Shown here: positions 7,791 through 16,796 of the stretch, piece by piece
Layout: each line of letters starts with the position of its first letter
Position numbering within the stretch: position 1 is the stretch's first letter
NCBI RefSeq assembly: GCF_020404765.1
Contig: NZ_JAIVEM010000076.1
Span: forward strand, 1-64,000
Direction of reading: 5' to 3'
Length of the DNA: 64,000 nucleotides
DNA from: Paenibacillus sp. BJ-4
GTDB taxonomy: Bacteria > Bacillota > Bacilli > Paenibacillales > Paenibacillaceae
Notes under the pieces: generated by a model
What the model was told of the DNA's origin: nothing
The model's database searches: none
Seen by the model: only the letters and a program-made list of their open reading frames with translations
Translations under genes and position numbers: made by a program

Positions 7791-9200
7791 ATGAGTAATG
7801 GCCTGTTCAGAAAGAAAAGCATTGAACAGCTGCTTGCTACTACGCGGGGAGAAAAAGCACTTAAAAGGGAATTGGGCGCGTTTGATTTAACGATGCTTGG
7901 GGTTGGAGCCATTATCGGAACCGGGATTTTTGTTTTGACAGGTACAGGAGCGGTTACGGCTGGACCGGGTTTGGTTATCTCTTTTGTAATTGCAGGGCTT
8001 GCCTGTTTATTCGCTGCATTGGCTTATGCCGAGTTTGCATCCACCGTTCCAGTGTCCGGTTCTGTCTACACTTTTACATATGCCACAATGGGGGAGCTAC
8101 TGGCCTTTATTATCGGGTGGGATTTAATTTTGGAATACATGCTGGCCGCCAGTGCGGTTTCCGCAGGTTGGTCGGGGTATTTTGTGTCATTCCTGAATGG
8201 ACTCGGTATTCATATTCCTCTTGAATTAACTGCTGCACCAGGCGCTTTAAAGGACCAGCCCACCTATTTTAATCTTCCGGCTTTTCTGATTTTAATGGGC
8301 ATTACGTTATTGCTTTATTTTGGAATCCGAGAATCAAAACGAATGAATAATATCATGGTTATTGTAAAAATTATTGTAATTTTATTATTTATCATCGTTG
8401 CTGTTAAATATGTGAAGCCGGATCACTGGACACCGTTCCTGCCTTTTGGCTTTAGTGGAGTGTTTGGGGCCGCAGCACTTGTGTTTTTTGCCTTTATTGG
8501 TTTCGATGCCGTTTCATCTGCCGCGGAAGAAACTAAAGATCCGGCTCGTGATTTGCCGCGGGGTATTATTTTCTCACTTGTGGTTTGCACGCTTTTATAT
8601 GTCGTTGTTAGCGGGATTATGACAGGTATTGTGCCGTTTAAGGATTTTGAAGGCATTTCCCACCCGGTGTCACTTGTCTTGCAGGTTGCAGGTCAGAACT
8701 GGGTTGCGGGCATTGTAGATATAGGGGCCATCTTGGGGATGACAACGGTCATGCTGGTTATGCTCTATGGTCAAACCCGCATCATGTTTGCCATGTCACG
8801 TGATGGCTTGGTGCCCAAAGTATTATCAAAGGTTCATCCTAAATATAGAACGCCGTATATTAACACATTGTTTTTTGGTACTTTATCTGCGTTAATGGGC
8901 GGTCTAATCCCGCTGGATGAGTTGGCAAGTTTGGTGAACATCGGAACCCTGTCAGCATTTATTCTGATTTCGGTCGCTGTCATCGTTATGAGAAAAACAC
9001 AACCCAATCTGCCAAGAGCCTTTCGCTGTCCTGGGGTTCCGTATATTCCGATCCTGGCCATCATTTCGTGTGCTGTACTCATTCTTAATTTGAATGGTCA
9101 GACCTTTAGGCGCTTTATTATTTGGCTTGTTATTGGTTTGGCGGTTTACTTTTTGTACTCCAGAAAAAACTCACTTTTGAATCGTGACTCCGAGAAATAA
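7791..9200 (+). CDS. APC-family amino acid permease
   Basis: A protein of about 469 residues with twelve predicted membrane segments, of the cationic amino acid transporter-like branch (YfnA/CAT type). The first helix holds the unwound substrate-binding motif GAIIGTGIFVLTG (about residues 40-52), and FFAFIGFDAVSSAAEE with ETKDPARDLPRGI lies in the middle, both signatures of this branch. It probably imports amino acids by proton symport; the substrate is not readable. I chose the ATG at 7791 because the TAGGGGG at 7775-7781 abuts the ATG at 7782. It interrupts the Bacillus-type yqfB-yqfC neighbourhood and has its own terminator, so it is probably a single-gene transcription unit. Confidence 0.9.
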   Translation: MSNGLFRKKSIEQLLATTRGEKALKRELGAFDLTMLGVGAIIGTGIFVLTGTGAVTAGPGLVISFVIAGLACLFAALAYAEFASTVPVSGSVYTFTYATMGELLAFIIGWDLILEYMLAASAVSAGWSGYFVSFLNGLGIHIPLELTAAPGALKDQPTYFNLPAFLILMGITLLLYFGIRESKRMNNIMVIVKIIVILLFIIVAVKYVKPDHWTPFLPFGFSGVFGAAALVFFAFIGFDAVSSAAEETKDPARDLPRGIIFSLVVCTLLYVVVSGIMTGIVPFKDFEGISHPVSLVLQVAGQNWVAGIVDIGAILGMTTVMLVMLYGQTRIMFAMSRDGLVPKVLSKVHPKYRTPYINTLFFGTLSALMGGLIPLDELASLVNIGTLSAFILISVAVIVMRKTQPNLPRAFRCPGVPYIPILAIISCAVLILNLNGQTFRRFIIWLVIGLAVYFLYSRKNSLLNRDSEK

Positions 9201-9220
9201 TCGTTTATACGCTAAAAATC

Positions 9221-9267
9221 AAAAAAGACAACCTTGTTTTTGAATACAAAATGAGGTTGTCTTTTTT
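9221..9267. terminator. Bidirectional intrinsic terminator after the permease
   Basis: Stem AAAAAAGACAACCT (9221-9234) pairs with AGGTTGTCTTTTTT (9254-9267) around a 19-base loop. The T run on each strand allows it to work in both directions. Confidence 0.85.
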
Positions 9268-9508
9268 GCTGTGGATTTTTGAAAATGCTTGTCTTCTTGC
9301 GATGCAATATAGTGTTTGCTACGAATTGTCAGTTTCGCCTCATAAATGCGATGAGTGGATCATAAAATGTACAGTACAGATATCTGTGGCGCTGGTGTGA
9401 TGATGTTCATATTTGAGCGCTATCGGCAGTTCATGTAAATAGAAGCGTAGCCATCATCAAGACGACTATGAAGCATTGTATGGTAATAACAGAAGAGACG
9501 AAAAACTA

Positions 9509-9564
9509 GCAGCGTAGCTGCCATCAAAACAACAATTAGCTGTTGGATAACAGCTGCTTTGATG
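9509..9564 (+). other. Nested hairpins upstream of yqfC
   Basis: GCAGC (9509-9513) pairs with GCTGC (9517-9521). CATCAAA (9522-9528) pairs with TTTGATG (9558-9564) and encloses AGCTGTT (9538-9544) pairing with AACAGCT (9549-9555). The ribosome site of yqfC follows at 9571. The remaining upstream part, 9268-9508, shows no gene and no promoter I would defend. Confidence 0.35.
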
Positions 9565-9586
9565 ACAGGAAAGGAGATTTCGCCGT

Positions 9587-9880
9587 ATGAGCCGGATGAG
9601 CCGCAAACTGCGAAAGTGGGCCAGCGAAACGCTGGAGCTTCCGCAGGACATTCTATTTGACCTGCCGCGGTTAACCCTCATTGGCAGTCGCCAGCTTTAT
9701 GTGGAGAATCACCGGGGGGTTATGGATTTCACACCGGATCGGCTTGTATTGGCGCTTGCGCAAGGCAAACTGCGGGTGTCAGGGCATAACCTGGTCATTA
9801 CGTCCATTTTGCCGGATCAAGTAAGTGTGGAAGGACAGATTACGGATATTCAAATGGAAGGAACGGAGGAAGGCTCATGA
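9587..9880 (+). CDS. yqfC: Sporulation protein YqfC
   Basis: A 97-residue small protein of the YqfC/YabP family, made in the mother cell during sporulation in Bacillus under SigE. The family pattern ETLELPQDILFDLPRLTLIGSRQLYVENHRG is present, with no membrane segment. The ATG at 9587 has AAAGGAG ten bases upstream; a second in-frame ATG is nine bases downstream. The stop overlaps the start of yqfD (ATGA), so the two are translationally coupled. I could not identify a confident SigE promoter upstream. Confidence 0.92.
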   Translation: MSRMSRKLRKWASETLELPQDILFDLPRLTLIGSRQLYVENHRGVMDFTPDRLVLALAQGKLRVSGHNLVITSILPDQVSVEGQITDIQMEGTEEGS

Positions 9881-11070
9881 AACATCCTGCTTTAACGAAG
9901 CTGCGTGGCACAGTGACGCTTGCCGTTAGCGGCGAAAGCGTGGAAGCTTTCATCAATTTGCTCACCGAGCATCATATACCTGTTTGGAACGTGCGGCCGA
10001 TGGGTACGAAACATGCAGAAATGAACCTTCTGCTGCCGCACGTCTTCCTGCTGCGTCCGTTTTTGAGAAGGACAGGCTGTAAAATGCATATTCTGAAGCG
10101 ACAAGGGCTTCCCTTCATCGCTATCCGACTTGCCAAACGTAAATTTTTTCTGGCAGGGCTGGCTCTATTCTGGATAGGTCTGCTCCTGATGTCATCGCTC
10201 ATTTGGGATGTTGAAGTGAAGGGAAATGACAAGCTCTCAACGGAATCCGTTCTCAAAGCTGCCCGACAGGAGGGGCTTTATCCGTTTCAATGGAGCTTTC
10301 GACTTTCCAGCCAGGACAAGCTTTCCCGTGCGCTCATGCAAAAGCTTCCTCAGGCATCCTGGATCGGTGTGGAGAGGCAGGGCACATTGGTGACAATTCA
10401 GGTTGTCGAAGCCTCACAGCCTGCTCCTGCGCCGCTTTACAGCCCTCGTCATCTCATCAGCAAGGCAGACGCGGTAGTTACTGAAATTTTCGCCGAGCAG
10501 GGTCGTCCTGTCGTGCATAAAAATACACGTGTCAAAAAAGGAGACATTCTCATTTCAGGAACGCTTGGAGATGAGGAGAATCAGCAACTGGTCGTAGCCA
10601 AGGGGGAAATTAAAGGACTTGTATGGCATGAATACGAAATTAGCAGCCCTATGGTGCGGCGTAGCAGCACATACACAGGAAACAGTCACGATCGCTTGTA
10701 CCTGGTGCTCGGCAACCGTGCAGTACAGTTATGGGGATATGGGAAAGTACCTTATCCTGCCCATAAAACAACAGTTGAGCATGACCCGCTAACGTGGCGC
10801 TCCTACAAACTTCCGATTGGATGGATGACCGAAAGTGTAAGAGAGACCAAGATACAGCAGGAGAAGCTTACGGAAGCAGAAGCGAAAAAAACAGGAATAG
10901 AAGGAGCGCGTGCCGATATTTTAGCCAAATATGGTAAAGGAACGAAAATAATGAGCCAAAAAATTTTGCATGAGAAGAGAGAGAATGGTAAAGTTTATAT
11001 GAAAGTGCTTTTTGAAGTGGAACAGGATATTGCGGAAGAACTTCCGTTAGTTCATAACCAAGGAGAATGA
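9877..11070 (+). CDS. yqfD: Sporulation protein YqfD
   Basis: A 397-residue protein of the YqfD family, required for efficient spore formation in Bacillus. It has an N-terminal cytoplasmic part with a PASTA/FtsQ-like fold region, one membrane segment (about residues 88-108, FFLAGLALFWIGLLLMSSLIW) and a large extracytoplasmic C-terminal domain beginning WDVEVKGNDKLSTESVL, reminiscent of a POTRA-like fold. The last 60 residues are charged and helical. It overlaps yqfC by four bases and lies six bases before the PhoH gene. The molecular function is not established. Confidence 0.92.
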   Translation: MKHPALTKLRGTVTLAVSGESVEAFINLLTEHHIPVWNVRPMGTKHAEMNLLLPHVFLLRPFLRRTGCKMHILKRQGLPFIAIRLAKRKFFLAGLALFWIGLLLMSSLIWDVEVKGNDKLSTESVLKAARQEGLYPFQWSFRLSSQDKLSRALMQKLPQASWIGVERQGTLVTIQVVEASQPAPAPLYSPRHLISKADAVVTEIFAEQGRPVVHKNTRVKKGDILISGTLGDEENQQLVVAKGEIKGLVWHEYEISSPMVRRSSTYTGNSHDRLYLVLGNRAVQLWGYGKVPYPAHKTTVEHDPLTWRSYKLPIGWMTESVRETKIQQEKLTEAEAKKTGIEGARADILAKYGKGTKIMSQKILHEKRENGKVYMKVLFEVEQDIAEELPLVHNQGE

Positions 11071-11076
11071 GGCTAT

Positions 11077-12048
11077 TTGGCAGAACAACAACGCAGCATA
11101 CAAATTGCATTGAACAATGCGGGAGAAGGACAGGCGTTATTCGGCCCGCAGGATTCCTTTTTAAAATTGATTGAAGCCGCTATACCCGCAAAAATAGCAT
11201 CTCGTGAGGCAGAAGTTAATGTTTTTGGTAACGCTCACGAGGTGGAAGTGCTCGAACAATTGTTCGATGTACTCCTTCAGTTAATTCGTAATGGATATAT
11301 CCTGACCGAAAGGGATGTCCATTATGCGATTGAGCTGGCAAAAGATTTGCGTGCTGACCAGCTGCTCGATTTGTTCAAGGGAGAAATTACGACCACGTTC
11401 CGGGGCAAGCCGATTCGGGTCAAAACGATTGGACAAAAGCACTACGTAACGACGATTAAGAAACGCGATATTGTATTTGGAATTGGGCCAGCGGGTACGG
11501 GGAAAACGTATTTGGCTGTAGTGCTGGCTGTAGCTGCCCTGAAGGAAGGTTCAGTCAAGCGGATTGTGCTGACCCGTCCTGCGGTGGAAGCCGGTGAAAA
11601 TCTGGGCTTTTTGCCTGGGGATTTACAAGAAAAGGTTGATCCCTATCTGCGACCGTTGTATGATGCGCTATACGATGTGATGGGCCCAGAGCAAACTGCA
11701 AAGGCACTGGAGCGGGGATTGATCGAAATTGCCCCTTTGGCCTATATGCGGGGACGGACGCTGGATGATTCATTTATTATTTTGGATGAAGCACAAAATA
11801 CCACACCGGAGCAAATGAAAATGTTTTTGACACGGCTTGGCTTCGGCTCGAAAATGGTCATCACCGGCGACGTTACACAGATTGATTTGCCTCGTGGCAA
11901 AAAATCCGGACTGATTGAAGCCCATGCGATTTTACAAGGGATTGAGGAAATCGGCTTTGTTCAGTTTGCGGAACAGGACGTTGTCCGCCATTCCCTCGTT
12001 CAGAAAATAATCGTTGCTTATGACCGAGTTGCTGAAAATCAAGGGTAG
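11077..12048 (+). CDS. phoH: PhoH-family ATPase
   Basis: A 323-residue P-loop ATPase of the PhoH/YbeZ family. The Walker A motif GPAGTGKTYLAVVLA is near residue 137 and the Walker B motif FIILDEAQNTT is near 232. An N-terminal domain of about 110 residues precedes it, which suits the PhoH (not PIN-PhoH) type. The start is a TTG at 11077 behind AGGAGA. In many bacteria this gene sits next to ybeY and is thought to work with it in ribosome or RNA quality control; here ybeY is two genes downstream. Confidence 0.92.
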   Translation: MAEQQRSIQIALNNAGEGQALFGPQDSFLKLIEAAIPAKIASREAEVNVFGNAHEVEVLEQLFDVLLQLIRNGYILTERDVHYAIELAKDLRADQLLDLFKGEITTTFRGKPIRVKTIGQKHYVTTIKKRDIVFGIGPAGTGKTYLAVVLAVAALKEGSVKRIVLTRPAVEAGENLGFLPGDLQEKVDPYLRPLYDALYDVMGPEQTAKALERGLIEIAPLAYMRGRTLDDSFIILDEAQNTTPEQMKMFLTRLGFGSKMVITGDVTQIDLPRGKKSGLIEAHAILQGIEEIGFVQFAEQDVVRHSLVQKIIVAYDRVAENQG

Positions 12049-12148
12049 CATCCATGTTACGAATGTGGTCTGGTTCAATCCACAGAATGAAATGAGCAGT
12101 GTAGCGTGTAGCTGCCTTGAAAAAGATGATGGAGAGGGATTGTTTTAG

Positions 12149-14395
12149 ATGACCTCGAAGGAATTATCCAACGGAAAAACGTTCCAACATAGAATGAATG
12201 GATGGAAGTATAGCGTGGCGACACGCTATCTTCTGTTTTTATTTTTGGTGATTCTTTTTTATGTGAGTTTTGCGTCCAAGCTGCTTCCCGAGCGCTATGA
12301 TATCCGGATAAATCAGCCGAGTGAAAAGGAAATTGTCGCTCCGATGCAGCTTCCAAACAGCAAGGCGACTTTGAAGGCACAAGAGGAATCAGCTGAACGC
12401 GTGCAGCCTATGTATACGATCGTACCGATTCGCAACGATAACCTGATTACTGGGATTTTGGATCGTATTGAACGACTCAATCAGGATGATCAGGTATCCA
12501 GAGCGGACAAGATTGCGATTTATAAGGATGAAATTCCTCAGCGTGCACGGGATTTTGTGCAAAATTTTGTGAACAATAGCCGAAATGCGGATGCATACCC
12601 GGATAAGCTGCTGGATGAGGTGCTGCAAAAGACGAAGGAGCAGACGTACCGCATTCCAGAGGAAACGTTCATTAAAATTCCACGACTTACGTCTGAGGAT
12701 ATTGCCGAGATGCGCCCTGTAGCCCGCGAGATTGTGACGGGTCTGATGAATGATCAAATTACGGATGCCCAGACAGCCCGTGCCAAGGTGGCTGAACGGG
12801 TTAGTACAAGCTCGCTCACCAAGCGTACCTCACGGGAGGTTGTCCAGGAACTTGCAAGGCTTGTGATTACAGCCAACAAGTTTTATGATGATACAGCCAC
12901 GAAGGATGCGAAGGTACAGGCTCGTGAAGATACACCGACTGTCTATATTAAACAGGGTGAGGTACTCGTCAAGAAGGGTGAAATTATTACCCAGGAAATC
13001 TATACATTGCTTGATGAAAACGAGCTGCTTAAGAACAAAATCAACTATTGGCCACAATTCGGCCTGTTGATGCTGTCTGCGATGCTGGCTCTGGGACTGT
13101 TCACGTATATTCGTCAATTCCAATCACGAACACGAAACTTCAAGTATAATAATGCGCAATTGCTGATGCTCGTATTGATCTTTGTGATTACTGTAGGGGC
13201 AATGCTGCTAGTTGCTATAATGCAGAACAGTGAACATTCCTATCTCGGCTATCTGGCGCCTATCGCGCTTGGAGCTATGCTCGTAACGCTATTGCTTGAT
13301 ATGTCGGTGGCTTTCGTTTGTGCCGTTATATTTAGTATATTGGCAAGTGTCATTTTGAATGTCCGTCAGGGACAGATTTTTGACTTTAATTTTGGTTTTT
13401 TTGCCCTTGTGGTCTGTTTGGCAGCCATTTTCTCAACTCATCGGGCCAGCCAGCGTTCTACATTGTTCAAGGGAGCTATTATGGTATGCTTGTTCGGTGC
13501 CTTGTCTGTTTTTTCTCTGGCGTTGATCGACCAAGGCAACTGGACTCAAACAACGACCCTCTATGGGGTAGCTTTTGCTTTTGCAGGTGGTTTGATTACC
13601 GCGATACTTGTGATCGGGTTAATGCCATTTTTTGAGTCCACCTTTGGCATCTTGTCGGCGTTAAAGCTTGTCGAGCTGTCCAACCCCAACCATCCGTTGC
13701 TACGCAAACTGCTTACAGAGACACCAGGGACGTATCACCATAGCGTAATGGTGGGGAATCTGTCTGAGGCTGCAGCGGAAGCTATAGGGGCCAATGGCTT
13801 GTTGTGCCGGGTCGGTTCGTATTATCATGACATTGGTAAAACGAAGAGACCTTCGTACTTCATTGAAAATCAAAATGGGTTAGAGAATCCGCATGATACA
13901 ATAGAGCCGAAGCTGAGCAAATCCATTATTATTGCCCATGCTCGTGACGGTGTGGAAATGCAATTGGATTACAAGCTGCCCAAGCCAATTCGCGATATTG
14001 CCGAGCAGCACCACGGAACGACATTCTTGCATTATTTTTATCACAAGGCATTGCGAGAAGCGAAAGAGAAGGGTGTGGAGCCTGACTTCACTGAAGATGA
14101 TTTTCGTTATCCGGGGCCGAAGGCTCAGTCTAAAGAGTCTGCTGTGGTGGGAATTGCGGATAGCGTGGAAGCAGCAGTTCGTTCCTTACGGAAGCCAACG
14201 GTGGAACAGGTAGAGTCCATGATTGAAAAAATCATTAAAAGCCGACTTGATGATCACCAGTTTAATGACTGTGAGCTGACCATGCGGGAGCTTGATATCA
14301 TAGCTCAAACCCTCAAAGAAACGGTAATGGGGATTTTCCATTCCCGCATTGAGTATCCCGAAGAAAGACCCAAGCCCGAGAACGAGAAAGCTTAA
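12149..14395 (+). CDS. pgpH: 7TMR-HD cyclic-di-AMP phosphodiesterase PgpH (YqfF)
   Basis: A 748-residue membrane phosphohydrolase. The order is a first membrane helix (about 30-50), a large extracellular 7TMR-HDED domain (about 60-290), seven membrane segments (about 300-490) and a cytoplasmic HD domain (about 500-720). The metal-binding residues are seen in HHSVMVGNL, SYYHDIGKTKRPSYF and AEQHHGTTFL. Characterised homologues hydrolyse c-di-AMP to pApA, affecting potassium, cell wall and sporulation. It lies between phoH and ybeY exactly as in Bacillus. Confidence 0.95.
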   Translation: MTSKELSNGKTFQHRMNGWKYSVATRYLLFLFLVILFYVSFASKLLPERYDIRINQPSEKEIVAPMQLPNSKATLKAQEESAERVQPMYTIVPIRNDNLITGILDRIERLNQDDQVSRADKIAIYKDEIPQRARDFVQNFVNNSRNADAYPDKLLDEVLQKTKEQTYRIPEETFIKIPRLTSEDIAEMRPVAREIVTGLMNDQITDAQTARAKVAERVSTSSLTKRTSREVVQELARLVITANKFYDDTATKDAKVQAREDTPTVYIKQGEVLVKKGEIITQEIYTLLDENELLKNKINYWPQFGLLMLSAMLALGLFTYIRQFQSRTRNFKYNNAQLLMLVLIFVITVGAMLLVAIMQNSEHSYLGYLAPIALGAMLVTLLLDMSVAFVCAVIFSILASVILNVRQGQIFDFNFGFFALVVCLAAIFSTHRASQRSTLFKGAIMVCLFGALSVFSLALIDQGNWTQTTTLYGVAFAFAGGLITAILVIGLMPFFESTFGILSALKLVELSNPNHPLLRKLLTETPGTYHHSVMVGNLSEAAAEAIGANGLLCRVGSYYHDIGKTKRPSYFIENQNGLENPHDTIEPKLSKSIIIAHARDGVEMQLDYKLPKPIRDIAEQHHGTTFLHYFYHKALREAKEKGVEPDFTEDDFRYPGPKAQSKESAVVGIADSVEAAVRSLRKPTVEQVESMIEKIIKSRLDDHQFNDCELTMRELDIIAQTLKETVMGIFHSRIEYPEERPKPENEKA

Positions 14396-14450
14396 CATAA
14401 TTTGTCGTGAAGCACGGCTGGAGCACTAAGAATTAAAAGGAGCGGTTGGC

Positions 14451-14948
14451 ATGGGCCTTCAATTAGCATGGAATAATGAACAAAATGATATGGTAATTAA
14501 CGAATCCTTGATTGCACTGCTGAACACCTTATTAGAAGAGGCAGGCAAGATGGAGGGAGTAACAGACGGTGAGGTAGCTCTCACCTTCGTTACTGATGAG
14601 CAAATTCATGAGCTGAACAGGGACTATCGGGGGATCGATCGCCCTACTGATGTGTTGTCGTTTGCTATGAAGGAAACGCTGGATGAAGAGCTTGAAATCA
14701 TCTACGAACCGATTGAAGAAAATTCATTGGAGGATGTACCCGATGTGCTGGGGGATATTATTATCTCTGTGCAGACAGCGCAAGCTCAGAGCGAAGAATA
14801 TGGACATTCCATTGAGCGTGAAATCGGCTTTTTGTTTGTTCACGGTTTCTTGCATCTGTTAGGCTATGATCATCAGGATGAGGCGAGTGAAGCTGAAATG
14901 ATGGGTAAGCAGGAAGCTGTACTGGCTCAAGTGGGGTTGACACGGTAA
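14451..14948 (+). CDS. ybeY: Endoribonuclease YbeY (rRNA maturation)
   Basis: A 165-residue zinc-dependent endoribonuclease needed for 16S rRNA 3'-end processing and late ribosome quality control. The zinc motif HGFLHLLGYDH holds His131, His135 and His141, and the NRDYRGIDRPTDVLSFAM block is characteristic. The ATG at 14451 follows an AAAAGGAGCGG site. The stop codon overlaps the dgkA start by one base (TAATG), so dgkA is translationally coupled. Confidence 0.95.
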   Translation: MGLQLAWNNEQNDMVINESLIALLNTLLEEAGKMEGVTDGEVALTFVTDEQIHELNRDYRGIDRPTDVLSFAMKETLDEELEIIYEPIEENSLEDVPDVLGDIIISVQTAQAQSEEYGHSIEREIGFLFVHGFLHLLGYDHQDEASEAEMMGKQEAVLAQVGLTR

Positions 14949-15322
14949 TGAGACGTCAGCCTTGGAAAATGACCTTTCGCTATGCGGCAGAAGGGGTGAT
15001 CTACGCTCTGCGTACGCAAGTTAATATGCGGATACATGTGGTCGTGGCGCTTCTTGTCATTGTAGCAGGCCTATGCCTGCGCATCTCCCGGCTCGACTGG
15101 TTGTTTGTTTGTGTAGCAATGGCCTTAGTCATTGTAGCTGAGCTGATCAACACCGCTGTCGAAGCAGCGGTAGATCTCATCTCACCTGATATTCATCCGC
15201 TGGCCAAAGCGGCTAAAGACACCGCCGCCGGAGCCGTGCTCCTGGCAGCGGTTTTTGCTGTAATTATTGGCATATTTGTGTTTTACAGGCCTTTGTTGAC
15301 GTTAATGAGTCAGCTCATGTAA
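14948..15322 (+). CDS. dgkA: Undecaprenol/diacylglycerol kinase DgkA
   Basis: A 124-residue integral membrane kinase with three hydrophobic segments and the family signature ELINTAVEAAVDLIS (about residues 65-80), whose acidic residues bind Mg-ATP. In Gram-positive bacteria this enzyme phosphorylates undecaprenol to recycle the lipid carrier for peptidoglycan and teichoic acid synthesis. It overlaps ybeY by one base and is 51 bases before era. In Bacillus a cytidine deaminase gene (cdd) lies between dgkA and era; it is absent here. Confidence 0.94.
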   Translation: MRRQPWKMTFRYAAEGVIYALRTQVNMRIHVVVALLVIVAGLCLRISRLDWLFVCVAMALVIVAELINTAVEAAVDLISPDIHPLAKAAKDTAAGAVLLAAVFAVIIGIFVFYRPLLTLMSQLM

Positions 15323-15373
15323 TGAAAATAACAAAACAAAAAAATGGCGCTTAATAGCGCTGGAGGAAACGAA

Positions 15374-16276
15374 ATGGTTAAGAAACACTTTAAGTCAGGT
15401 TTTGTTGCGATTGTTGGCAGACCCAATGTAGGAAAATCAACACTGATGAATCATGTCATTGGTCAAAAGATCGCCATTATGTCAGATAAGCCGCAAACCA
15501 CACGCAACAAAATTCACGGGGTATATACGACAGAAGACACACAAATTGTATTTTTGGATACTCCGGGGATTCACAAACGCCAGTCTAAATTAGGCGATTA
15601 CATGAATCAAACCGCCTTTAATGCGTTGGGTGAGGTGGAGGCAGTACTTTTTCTTATCGATGCCGCAGAAGGATTAGGCGGAGGCGACCGTTTTATTGCG
15701 GAACAGTTAAAACAAGTGAAAACGCCGGTTATTTTAGTTTTGAATAAAATTGACCGTATTGAGCCGGAAGCATTGTTGCCACTGATTGAGCAATATCGTA
15801 AGCTTTATGAATTTGCGGAAATCGTGCCGATCTCGGCTAAAATGGGCAACAATGTAGACCGCCTGCTGGAACAGTTGCAAAAGTATTTGCCAGAAGGTCC
15901 GCAGTATTACCCGGATGACCAAATTACCGATCACCCGGAGCAGTTCGTCATTGCCGAGCTGGTACGGGAAAAGATTTTGCATATGACGCGCGAGGAAGTA
16001 CCACACTCTATTGCGGTCATGATTGAAGACATGAAAGTGCAGGACAATGGTGTCGTGCATATTATGGCTGTCATTTTTGTGGAACGTGATTCCCAGAAGG
16101 GCATCATTATCGGTAAACAGGGAGCTATGCTCAAAGAGGTGGGGAAACAGGCACGCCAGGATATCCAAAATCTGCTAGGTTCCAAAATTTTCTTGGAGCT
16201 GTGGGTCAAGGTCAAAAAAGACTGGCGCAACCAGGAACGCGTCCTTCGTGACCTCGGCTTCCACCGCGACGCCTAA
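15374..16276 (+). CDS. era: GTPase Era
   Basis: A 300-residue essential GTPase that binds the 3' end of 16S rRNA and assists 30S assembly. Motifs are G1 GRPNVGKS (residues 15-22), G3 DTPGIH, G4 NKID, and a C-terminal type II KH domain with [11 protein letters not shown]. The ATG at 15374 has GGAGG seven bases upstream, whereas the ATG at 15344 lacks a site. The gene is followed by a region of consecutive hairpins rather than by a simple terminator. Confidence 0.97.
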   Translation: MVKKHFKSGFVAIVGRPNVGKSTLMNHVIGQKIAIMSDKPQTTRNKIHGVYTTEDTQIVFLDTPGIHKRQSKLGDYMNQTAFNALGEVEAVLFLIDAAEGLGGGDRFIAEQLKQVKTPVILVLNKIDRIEPEALLPLIEQYRKLYEFAEIVPISAKMGNNVDRLLEQLQKYLPEGPQYYPDDQITDHPEQFVIAELVREKILHMTREEVPHSIAVMIEDMKVQDNGVVHIMAVIFVERDSQKGIIIGKQGAMLKEVGKQARQDIQNLLGSKIFLELWVKVKKDWRNQERVLRDLGFHRDA

Positions 16277-16301
16277 AAACAGAGCTCGACTCTACGATCA
16301 C

Positions 16302-16453
16302 TTTAGTTTCAAGCACCTTATTGAGGCTTAAATACTTGGAACTAAATATGTTTAGTCTTTTAAGCACTATTAAAAAGCCGTACCGACCTCAAACACAAGA
16401 CGTAAAGTAACACGTCTTGTGGTCATTCCAAGCGCCGCGCATGTACGGCGCTT
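16302..16453 (+). other. Three consecutive hairpins after era
   Basis: Three stems follow one another. TTTAGTTTCAAG (16302-16313) pairs with CTTGGAACTAAA (16335-16346) apart from one wobble. CACAAGACG (16394-16402) pairs with CGTCTTGTG (16413-16421). AAGCGCCG (16430-16437) pairs with CGGCGCTT (16446-16453). None has a classic T run immediately after it, so termination is possible but not proven; together they may stabilise or process the era transcript. Confidence 0.5.
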
Positions 16454-16536
16454 AACTCTTGCTCTTTCTACCCTTTTCTTCCAGCGATGAAATTAAGGAG
16501 CGTTTTTCAAAAGGGGTATGTAACTGCGTGCACGTT

Positions 16537-16672
16537 GTAGCGGAGCGAAGGATTTGAATCTGAAGAAGCGTCAGCGGTTGCCTTTACCCCCGAATTTAAC
16601 CCTTTTGTTTGTACATTCAAATAAATTCGGGGGTAACAGCAATCGTAAGATCAAATCATTCGCAGAGCGGCA
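16537..16672 (+). repeat. Intergenic structured repeat element, copy A
   Basis: An outer stem pairs 16545-16557 with 16651-16663 (12 of 13 positions). It encloses a perfect 15-bp hairpin, TTACCCCCGAATTTA (16584-16598) with TAAATTCGGGGGTAA (16622-16636), and a small ATC-GTAA-GAT hairpin with a GNRA-type loop (about 16642-16651). The same arrangement recurs at 28914-29050. No open reading frame of note lies within. It may be a structured RNA or a palindromic miniature mobile repeat; I do not recognise a named family. Confidence 0.7.
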
Positions 16673-16796
16673 TTCCAACCCACATACAGTACCCTTTTTC
16701 AACACAACCATTTATTTCATCGCATACTTTTCCTCTCTTCGCCTCATTCTAACTTTTGAGATGCAAACGTCATTTCCGAAGAAAGGATGAATACGA

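Noticed and set aside
9360-9440. SigE promoter of yqfC-yqfD
   Set aside because: An ATATT and a CATGTAAAT are present near 9409 and 9432, but the spacing (18) is outside the usual 14-16 for SigE and the -10 deviates from CATACAAT.
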